A DNA stretch of 7,388 nucleotides from Chloroflexota bacterium (GTDB lineage Bacteria > Chloroflexota > Anaerolineae > UBA3071). Shown one piece after another: positions 1 through 4,868 of this stretch; the stretch's first letter is position 1, and every line of letters begins with the position of its first letter. The stretch covers positions 1 through 7,388 of the forward strand of contig JACNHM010000437.1 of assembly GCA_014383605.1 (NCBI GenBank), written 5' to 3'. A program made the position numbers and the translations under genes. The notes beneath the pieces were generated by a model. It made no database searches and had not been told where the DNA came from. It saw nothing but the letters and a program-made list of their open reading frames with translations.

Positions 1-2
1 CG

Positions 3-212
3 GCGGGCATCCCCGCGCTGCTGAGCTACGAATCGGCCGGGCCGGTCATCGGCATCTTCATAGACGGCCTGGGCGAGGTGAAGGTGCAGGTGCCGCGGGA
101 ATTCGAGGAGGAAGCCCGCGCCCTCATCGAGCCGGTGGAGGCAGGCGACGAGGACACGGGGGATGATGAGTGGATTGAGGATGATGATGGATGGGAGATG
201 GACGAGGGATAG
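3..212 (+). CDS. C-terminal part of a DUF2007-like protein (5'-truncated)
   Basis: The gene enters from the left edge. The frame starting at base 3 is open for 69 codons and ends at TAG 210-212, while the other two forward frames stop early. The visible protein starts AGIPALLSYESAG, continues through GxGEVKVQVP, and ends this part with EEARALIEP. That matches the second half of the small DUF2007 ('putative signal transducing protein') fold, in which a loop after 'GIP' is followed by a strand ending in VPxE and a helix rich in A/E/R. The biochemical role of that family is not established, and I assign none. The last 24 or so residues are very acidic (GDDEWIEDDDGWEMDEG) and are encoded by purine-rich GATGATG/GGGATAGGGGATGAG sequence that runs into the intergenic repeats, so the tail may come from repeat sequence rather than the conserved domain. 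The family call depends on about 45 residues. Confidence 0.7.
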   Translation, partial: AGIPALLSYESAGPVIGIFIDGLGEVKVQVPREFEEEARALIEPVEAGDEDTGDDEWIEDDDGWEMDEG

Positions 213-220
213 GGGATGAG
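205..220 (+). repeat. 16-nt repeat, copy 1 of 2
   Basis: The sequence AGGGATAGGGGATGAG here is identical to positions 7281-7296. This copy contains the stop codon of the DUF2007-like gene (TAG 210-212). The other copy contains the start codon of the last gene. It belongs to the degenerate purine-rich spacer sequence typical of this window, and no function is assigned. Confidence 0.6.
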
Positions 221-230
221 GGTATACGGG

Positions 231-283
231 TAGATTGATGGACTGCCGCTCGGTCCACCAATCTGCCAACTGCCAATCCCCGG
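231..283. repeat. Inverted pair of TAGATTGG-type spacer repeats, potential hairpin
   Basis: The left arm 232-243 (AGATTGATGGAC) and right arm 253-264 (GTCCACCAATCT) are complementary at 11 of 12 positions around a 9-nt loop. Beyond the right arm, positions 256-283 read on the minus strand as a chain of GATTGGCAGTTGGCAGATTGG-like units, the same family as the direct repeats at 7163-7268. No T-run follows the 232-264 stem, so it is not a standard intrinsic terminator. A second, weaker stem (CTGCC 270-274 with GGCAG 290-294) is followed by ATTTTT at 298-303 and could help end transcription of the upstream gene, but that is weakly supported. Confidence 0.6.
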
Positions 284-301
284 TTTTCCGGCAGGCCATT
301 T

Positions 302-330
302 TTGACAGGTTTTTTCATGTAATGTAGAAT
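302..330 (+). promoter_or_regulatory. Sigma70-type promoter for the helicase operon
   Basis: A perfect -35 box TTGACA (302-307) and a -10 box TAGAAT (325-330, one mismatch from TATAAT) are separated by exactly 17 nt in an AT-rich patch of an otherwise GC-rich window. Transcription would be expected to begin near 336-338, giving a 5' leader of roughly 27 nt before the ATG at 364. This placement argues against the in-frame TTG at 337 as the translation start. The gaps between the following four genes are 2-34 nt, so one promoter could serve all of them. Confidence 0.72.
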
Positions 331-349
331 GTTGGGTTGCAAACCTGTC
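304..349. promoter_or_regulatory. Candidate operator: 9-bp perfect inverted repeat flanking the promoter core
   Basis: GACAGGTTT (304-312) and AAACCTGTC (341-349) are exact reverse complements with centres 37 bp apart. The left arm covers the last four bases of the -35 box. The right arm lies just downstream of the expected transcription start. The left arm should not be transcribed, so an mRNA hairpin is unlikely and a DNA-binding regulator bridging the promoter is the more natural reading. No regulator gene is visible in the window, and the arms do not match an operator I recognise. Confidence 0.45.
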
Positions 350-350
350 C

Positions 351-355
351 GGGAG
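351..355 (+). promoter_or_regulatory. Ribosome binding site that fixes the helicase start
   Basis: GGGAG lies 8 nt upstream of ATG 364. It decides between that ATG and an in-frame TTG at 337, which has no purine-rich site before it and coincides with the expected transcription start. Confidence 0.65.
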
Positions 356-363
356 TATTTAGC

Positions 364-2094
364 ATGGCTTACAACCCACAGAATCCGCTGATCGTCCAGG
401 GGGACAAGACAATCCTCCTGGAAGTAGACAACCCCCTCTACGAACAGGCCCGCGATGCCCTGGCCCGCTTCGCCGAGCTGGAGAAGAGTCCGGAGTACGT
501 CCACACCTACCGCATCACTCCGCTCTCCCTCTGGAACGCCGCGGCCACCGGTACCTCCGCCGCGGCCATCGTCCAGGGATTGTCGGACTACAGCAAATAT
601 CCGCTGCCCGACAACGTCCGTGTAGACATCCTGGATTACATCTCCCGCTACGGGCGGGTCAAGCTGATCCGAGAAGATGGCCAACTGCTGTTGGTTTCCG
701 ATGACGTGCCGCTCATCGCCGAATTGGTGCGCCACAAGCGATTGATCCCCTACATCTTCGCTCAGCGAGACTCTCGTACGCTGGTGGTGAATCCGGCTCG
801 TCGCGGGCACATCAAGCAAGCACTGACCCTGATCGGCTATCCAGCCGAAGACCTGGCGGGCTACGTCACCGGCGCGCTGCTGCGATTCTTCTTGCGTCCG
901 ATGAGCAAGGGCGGCGAGCCATTCGCTCTGCGTCACTACCAGCAAGAGGCCGTGGACATCTTCCACGCTGGTGGCGCGGCTCACGGCGGCAGCGGCGTCG
1001 TCGTCCTGCCCTGCGGCGCGGGCAAAACCATGGTCGGCATGGGGATCATGGAGCAACTGCAGTGCAACACCCTGATCCTATCGCCCCACACCGTCGCCGT
1101 GCGCCAGTGGATCGCCGAACTGCTAGACAAAACCTCGCTGACCGAGGAGATGATTGGTGAGTATTCGGGGCTGCGTAAAGAGATCCGGCCTGTGACCATC
1201 ACCACCTACCAGATCATGACCTATCGCCCGCGGCGCAAGAAGGGCAGCACGCCACCGGGAGAGGAGTTTCCCCATTTCGCTCTGTTCGATGAACGGGATT
1301 GGGGGCTGATCATCTACGACGAAGTGCATTTGCTGCCGGCTCCTGTCTTCCGCGTCACGGCTGAGATTCAGGCTCGTCGTCGCTTGGGACTGACGGCCAC
1401 GCTGGTGCGGGAAGACGGCCGGGAGACTGACGTCTTTTCCCTCATTGGCCCCAAGAAGTACGATGTGCCCTGGAAGGATCTGGAGAAGCAGGGTTGGATT
1501 GCCAGCGCCGACTGCTGCGAGATACGCGTGACCATGCCTGACGAAGACCGCCTGGCCTACGCCGTCGCCGAAGAGCGGAGCAAGTATCGCCTCGCCGCCG
1601 AGAACCCGCGCAAGCTGGCGATCCTGGATCAACTGATGGTCAAGCACAAGGAGGACAACGTCCTCATCATGGGCATGTATCTGGACCAGCTCCGGACCGT
1701 CGCTGAGCGCTACGGCGACATTCCCATCATCACCGGCAAGACCTCCATTCGGGAGCGGGAGAAGCTGTTCGATCAGTTTCGCCACGGCGAACTGAACACC
1801 CTTATCGTCTCCAAGGTGGCCAACTTCGCCCTGGACCTACCCGACGCCAACGTGGCCATCCAGATCTCCGGCACCTTCGGTTCTCGTCAGGAGGAGGCAC
1901 AGCGGCTGGGCCGCATCTTGCGTCCCAAGCAGGAAGGGCAACTGGCTCACTTCTACACCATCGTCAGTCGTGACACCAGGGATCAGGAGTTCGCTGCCAA
2001 CCGCCAGCTTTTCCTCACTGAGCAGGGATACCGCTATTTCATCCTCTATGGGGATGAGGTGGAGGGATACAAACCAGGGATCAGTGATCAGTGA
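364..2094 (+). CDS. XPB/Rad25-type DNA repair helicase (SF2)
   Basis: This 576-aa protein is predicted to be a cytoplasmic ATP-dependent DNA helicase/translocase of the XPB family, which in eukaryotes opens DNA in TFIIH and nucleotide excision repair and in bacteria is best known from actinobacteria. Residues ~9-161 form the XPB N-terminal (Ssl2/Helicase_C_3-type) domain, including TYRITPLSLWNA and YPLPDNV. The motor follows: LRHYQQEAV (~189), Walker A LPCGAGKT (215-222), motif Ia LSPHTVAVRQW (~239), DEVH box (319-322), LTATLVRED containing the XPB-specific RED motif (349-351), a motif V region VSKVANFALDLPDANVAIQ (~482), and motif VI QEEAQRLGRILRP (~509-521) with its arginines. Nothing catalytic is missing, and the length is close to bacterial XPB. 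The last seven residues (KPGISDQ) are largely encoded by GATCAGT repeats, so the extreme C-terminus is probably not conserved. ATG 364 is chosen over TTG 337 from the ribosome site and promoter. No Bax1-type nuclease, the usual archaeal partner, is visible here. Confidence 0.95.
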   Translation: MAYNPQNPLIVQGDKTILLEVDNPLYEQARDALARFAELEKSPEYVHTYRITPLSLWNAAATGTSAAAIVQGLSDYSKYPLPDNVRVDILDYISRYGRVKLIREDGQLLLVSDDVPLIAELVRHKRLIPYIFAQRDSRTLVVNPARRGHIKQALTLIGYPAEDLAGYVTGALLRFFLRPMSKGGEPFALRHYQQEAVDIFHAGGAAHGGSGVVVLPCGAGKTMVGMGIMEQLQCNTLILSPHTVAVRQWIAELLDKTSLTEEMIGEYSGLRKEIRPVTITTYQIMTYRPRRKKGSTPPGEEFPHFALFDERDWGLIIYDEVHLLPAPVFRVTAEIQARRRLGLTATLVREDGRETDVFSLIGPKKYDVPWKDLEKQGWIASADCCEIRVTMPDEDRLAYAVAEERSKYRLAAENPRKLAILDQLMVKHKEDNVLIMGMYLDQLRTVAERYGDIPIITGKTSIREREKLFDQFRHGELNTLIVSKVANFALDLPDANVAIQISGTFGSRQEEAQRLGRILRPKQEGQLAHFYTIVSRDTRDQEFAANRQLFLTEQGYRYFILYGDEVEGYKPGISDQ

Positions 2095-2112
2095 CCGGGG
2101 ATCAGGGAGCAG
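2077..2112. repeat. GATCAGT-type repeat, left flank of the four-helix-bundle gene
   Basis: Tandem GATCAGT units lie at 2079-2085 and 2086-2092, followed by a further GATCAGG at 2100-2106. The repeat supplies the last codons and stop of the helicase gene. The inner part, 2100-2112 (GATCAGGGAGCAG), is the reverse complement of 2544-2556 at 12 of 13 positions, so the small gene between them is bracketed by imperfect inverted repeats. Confidence 0.65.
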
Positions 2113-2118
2113 GGGAGG
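2112..2118 (+). promoter_or_regulatory. Ribosome binding site that fixes the four-helix-bundle start
   Basis: GGGGAGG lies 5 nt before ATG 2124 and favours that start. The longer alternative, GTG at 2091, overlaps the helicase stop as GTGA and would add 11 residues encoded by repeat sequence. Confidence 0.7.
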
Positions 2119-2123
2119 ATAAA

Positions 2124-2561
2124 ATGGCGACCAAACAGGGTCAAGGGGCGGAGAGCGTTAAAGGTGTAGAAGGGCTGCGCTGTTATCAATTGGCACTGGA
2201 GTTGTTTAAGGCGGCCTACAAGCTCGTCGCAGCCATGCCAGATTACGAGAAGTATAACATGGCCTCGCAACTGCGAAGAGCCGCTCTCAGCGCAGTACTG
2301 AATATTGCGGAGGGATACGGGAGGTATCACTATCTGGACAAGTTGCGGTTCTTCTACATGGCACGCGGTTCTCTCACCGAGACGCGCAGTGCTTTCACCA
2401 CTGCTCACATTGCAGGCTACACCACGATGGAGCAACGCGACTGGGCGCACTCCACCGAAGCGGAGGCGCAACGCTCTCTCAATGGCTACATCGCCTTCAT
2501 CCGTCGCCAGCACCAGGGACAGGAAGAGTTTGGCGCCAAAGTACTGCGCCCTGATCGCTGA
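2124..2561 (+). CDS. Four-helix-bundle protein, S23 / 23S rRNA-intervening-sequence family
   Basis: This 145-aa protein belongs to the S23/IVP family, first seen as ORFs within intervening sequences of bacterial 23S rRNA genes and also common as free-standing genes. Members are small four-helix bundles related to the Avd accessory protein of diversity-generating retroelements. Their usual role is not settled, though basic surfaces suggest nucleic-acid binding. Visible family features are the opening helix LRCYQLALELFKAAYKLV (~18-35), the signature SQLRRAALSAVLNIAEGYGR (48-67), FYMARGSLTE (~77-86), and a final helix ending SLNGYIAFIRRQ (~118-129). Length is a little above the typical ~120 aa because of both tails. 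It sits 29 nt after the helicase gene and 34 nt before the SWIM gene, and its last codons lie inside the right flanking repeat. It has no obvious connection to helicase function and looks like an insertion into the operon. No 23S rRNA and no reverse transcriptase is visible nearby. Confidence 0.88.
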   Translation: MATKQGQGAESVKGVEGLRCYQLALELFKAAYKLVAAMPDYEKYNMASQLRRAALSAVLNIAEGYGRYHYLDKLRFFYMARGSLTETRSAFTTAHIAGYTTMEQRDWAHSTEAEAQRSLNGYIAFIRRQHQGQEEFGAKVLRPDR

Positions 2562-2586
2562 TACCTAATCACTGATACCTGATTCC
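2544..2586. repeat. CTGATACCT-type repeat, right flank of the four-helix-bundle gene
   Basis: CTGATACCT occurs twice (2558-2566 and 2572-2580) within a run of CTGAT/TAATC units. Read on the minus strand, the block gives ATCAGGTATCAGTGA, close to ATCAGTGATCAGTGA in the left flank. The inner arm 2544-2556 pairs with 2100-2112. The repeat contains the stop of the four-helix-bundle gene (2559-2561) and ends exactly where the ribosome site (GGAG 2587-2590) of the next gene begins. Confidence 0.65.
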
Positions 2587-2595
2587 GGAGCAGAC

Positions 2596-4866
2596 ATGCG
2601 AACCTTGGAAAGCCTAACCGAAAGCGACATCACCGCACTTTTCATCACTCGCTCATGGAGCCGGGCGCGCAGCTATTTCCGTACCGGTCGCGTGCGCGAT
2701 GCTCGTCGTCTGGGGACGACGCTCCTGGCCAAGGTGCGGGGCAGCCGTCTCTACGACGTGGAAGTCGAGGTGGCTGATGGCCGCGTGGATGGCACGTGCT
2801 CCTGCCCCTACGACTGGGGCGGCTACTGCAAACACATCGGAGCGGTGTTGCTGAGCTGGATACACCAGCCGCACCAGTTCAACCTGGTGGGAGCGAAACC
2901 TGAGGAGGTCGAGCTGGAAACGCAGGAGGCTCCGCCACCACCAGGTGAACCGAAGGCTTCCTGGTGGCTCAGCGAGGGATTCGAAGCCCGTCGCACCCGG
3001 ATGCAGCGTGAACTGGGCGAGATTCTGCCGGGGCTCAAGATGCAACAACTGCGGGACATCATCAAGCGGCGCGGCTGGCGCATCCGCGGCACGCGCAAAG
3101 CAGACCTCACCAGCGCGCTCGCTGCTCGTCTGGCGGAGGCGACGGAGACGGCCAGCGCCACGGCACGCCTTTCTCTGGCTGAACGCAAGACCCTGCAGGC
3201 TGTCTTGCTGCTGGACAGTGGGAGCGGACTGACAGGCGATGACGTGACCTCCATCCTGCAGGTGCCACGTAAGGACGCATCGGCCTGGCTGTCTTCGCTC
3301 GCCGGCCAAGGATTCTTGATGGCCATCGAAGGCACCTTTTGGGTACAGGACAAATACGTCTATGGGCCGCGCCACCAACTTCCTGCGGCCGTTCGCTCCA
3401 TCTTGCCGCCACTGGCCGAAGTCAAAGAAGTGGGCATCCCTGCCGGGGAGGTCGCCGTCTCGCCCCCGTATGCGCTGTTGGCGGCGCTGCATCGAGTCTG
3501 GCAGCATATGGAACGGTACGCGGTGCATCTGCGCCCGCCCAGGCCCCGCCCGCGCATGGAGCGTTTTCACAAGATCCTCGAGGACTGGGACTACGTTCCG
3601 GTCGAGCTGGCGCAGCTCCAGGGGCAATACTCCTGGAGCTATGGCCCTGAGGCGGCGCTGACCATTCCACCAGCGCCGTCTGCTCTCGCCGACGAAGCTG
3701 TGCAAGCGCTCACCCCTCTCTGTGGCGGCGAGCCAGAGAGGGTGGATTTCATCTATCACCTGCTGTTGGAGATGGGCCTGGTGGCTCCCGGCAGCCCAGT
3801 GACGGTGCAACAGGATCGCATGTACCGATTCCTGCGCCATTCCGAAGCAGAGCAACAGGCCCTGCTGGCCCGAACCTACTTTCGTTTGGAAGGCTGGAGC
3901 GAGATCAACAGCGTGCAGCGGCATGCAGGACGGCTGGCGTTGCGTCGCTCGGCCCGTGACATCTCCTTCAAGCCGGCGGATCTGCGAGCGGAGTTGGCCC
4001 GCGCCCGCAACCTGGTGCTGCGCGCCTGCGGTTGTCTGCCCGACAGGGCATGGGTTGACCTCACCGAGATTGTGGAGCCGCTGCGCAGCGTGTGGAACGA
4101 TTTCTCGGATATCCCTCCCTCGATCAGCACCGCGCATCGCGGCAAAGCCCGCTGGTGGGCTGTTTCGGATATCACCGGCAAGCTGCTCGATGGAAAGGAT
4201 GCTGAGCAATGGAACCTGGCCCAGGGGAACTTCGTGCAGGCCATTGTCCAGGGGCCGCTGCATTGGCTGAGTTTAGTGGACCTGTGCCGTCGCCACGGCG
4301 AGTTGGTGGCTTTCCGTCCCCTGGGTTTGGCTGACCTCCTGTGGGATCGGGCACCCGTGGTGGCGGCAGAGGCCTTCGCCGCCACCATTCCAGAGGATGC
4401 CGTCTCCGTGGACGCGGCGGAGATGACCATTACCGTACGGCCCAGTGGCATCGGCGGCATGGCCCACAGCCTGCTGGGTCACATCGGCAATTTGGAGGAG
4501 CCTACGCCACAGCGCTTCGTCTACCGACTGAGCAGGGAAGTCGTGCATGAGGCTTTCGAAAGCGGCCTGTCGTTGGAGGATCTGTTGCGTGATTGGGAGG
4601 AGCACCTGGCCGTCCCGCTGCCCGAAGCCATGCAGGAGAGGTTGACGGATTGGTGGGCCAGCTACGGCCGCGTGCGACTCTACGAGAACCTGACGGTCAT
4701 CGAGTTCGCCGATGACGTCGCCCTGCGGGAGTTGAAGGTGGGGACGTCGCTGGCGCAGCACATCGTCGCCGAGATCTCGCCCCGCCTGGCCATCATCCCC
4801 CGCTCCTCGATGGGGCCGTTGATGGATGAGCTGGTGGGCAAGGGCTATACGCCGAAGATGGGGTAA
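2596..4866 (+). CDS. SWIM zinc-finger protein with SAP-like segment and XPB-N-terminal-like C-terminus
   Basis: This 756-aa protein has no enzymatic motif that I can see and is best read as a DNA-binding or scaffold partner of the helicase. Residues 68-80 carry a SWIM zinc-binding pattern, Cys68-x-Cys70-x7-Cys78-x-His80, in a context (DGxxxGTCSCP...YCKHIGAVLL) typical of SWIM domains. An acidic/proline linker (~103-119) follows. Residues ~145-180 (LKMQQLRDIIKRRGWRIRGTRKADL) resemble a SAP helix-extended-helix DNA-binding motif. Residues ~192-275 look winged-helix-like. Residues 552-563 (QGPLHWLSLVDL) form a block shared with the next protein. Residues ~603-755 resemble the XPB N-terminal domain (FVYRLSREVV, VPLPEAM, YGRVRLYENLTVIEF). 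The ATG at 2596 follows GGAG 5 nt upstream. The next gene starts 2 nt after the stop, implying translational coupling. The neighbourhood and shared domain point to DNA repair or transcription-linked work with XPB, but the molecular role is unknown. Confidence 0.85.
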   Translation: MRTLESLTESDITALFITRSWSRARSYFRTGRVRDARRLGTTLLAKVRGSRLYDVEVEVADGRVDGTCSCPYDWGGYCKHIGAVLLSWIHQPHQFNLVGAKPEEVELETQEAPPPPGEPKASWWLSEGFEARRTRMQRELGEILPGLKMQQLRDIIKRRGWRIRGTRKADLTSALAARLAEATETASATARLSLAERKTLQAVLLLDSGSGLTGDDVTSILQVPRKDASAWLSSLAGQGFLMAIEGTFWVQDKYVYGPRHQLPAAVRSILPPLAEVKEVGIPAGEVAVSPPYALLAALHRVWQHMERYAVHLRPPRPRPRMERFHKILEDWDYVPVELAQLQGQYSWSYGPEAALTIPPAPSALADEAVQALTPLCGGEPERVDFIYHLLLEMGLVAPGSPVTVQQDRMYRFLRHSEAEQQALLARTYFRLEGWSEINSVQRHAGRLALRRSARDISFKPADLRAELARARNLVLRACGCLPDRAWVDLTEIVEPLRSVWNDFSDIPPSISTAHRGKARWWAVSDITGKLLDGKDAEQWNLAQGNFVQAIVQGPLHWLSLVDLCRRHGELVAFRPLGLADLLWDRAPVVAAEAFAATIPEDAVSVDAAEMTITVRPSGIGGMAHSLLGHIGNLEEPTPQRFVYRLSREVVHEAFESGLSLEDLLRDWEEHLAVPLPEAMQERLTDWWASYGRVRLYENLTVIEFADDVALRELKVGTSLAQHIVAEISPRLAIIPRSSMGPLMDELVGKGYTPKMG

Positions 4867-4868
4867 AC

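Noticed and set aside
232..264. Intrinsic terminator for the upstream gene
   Set aside because: The stem is good but no T-run follows it. The only nearby T-run (299-303) follows a weaker five-bp stem and overlaps the promoter.
304..349. Riboswitch or leader hairpin from the GACAGGTTT/AAACCTGTC pair
   Set aside because: The left arm lies in the -35 box and upstream of the expected transcript start, so the RNA would not contain both arms.
337..363. TTG at 337 as an upstream start for the helicase, adding nine residues
   Set aside because: No ribosome site precedes it, it falls at the expected transcription start of the TTGACA/TAGAAT promoter, and ATG 364 has a well-spaced GGGAG.
1123..1785. 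Minus-strand open frame of 220 codons inside the helicase gene
   Set aside because: It lies opposite the helicase motor domain (DEVH, RED and later motifs), whose conservation explains the open frame.
2124..2561. Diversity-generating retroelement accessory (Avd) gene
   Set aside because: The fold family is related, but there is no reverse transcriptase, template/variable repeat pair or target gene in the window, so the plain S23/IVP call is kept.
2653..4263. Long open frame (536 codons) on the minus strand inside the SWIM gene
   Set aside because: The translation is low in recognisable domain pattern and rich in Q/R/H/A, as expected for the complement of a GC-rich gene. The plus-strand protein has clear SWIM and other conserved segments over the same bases.
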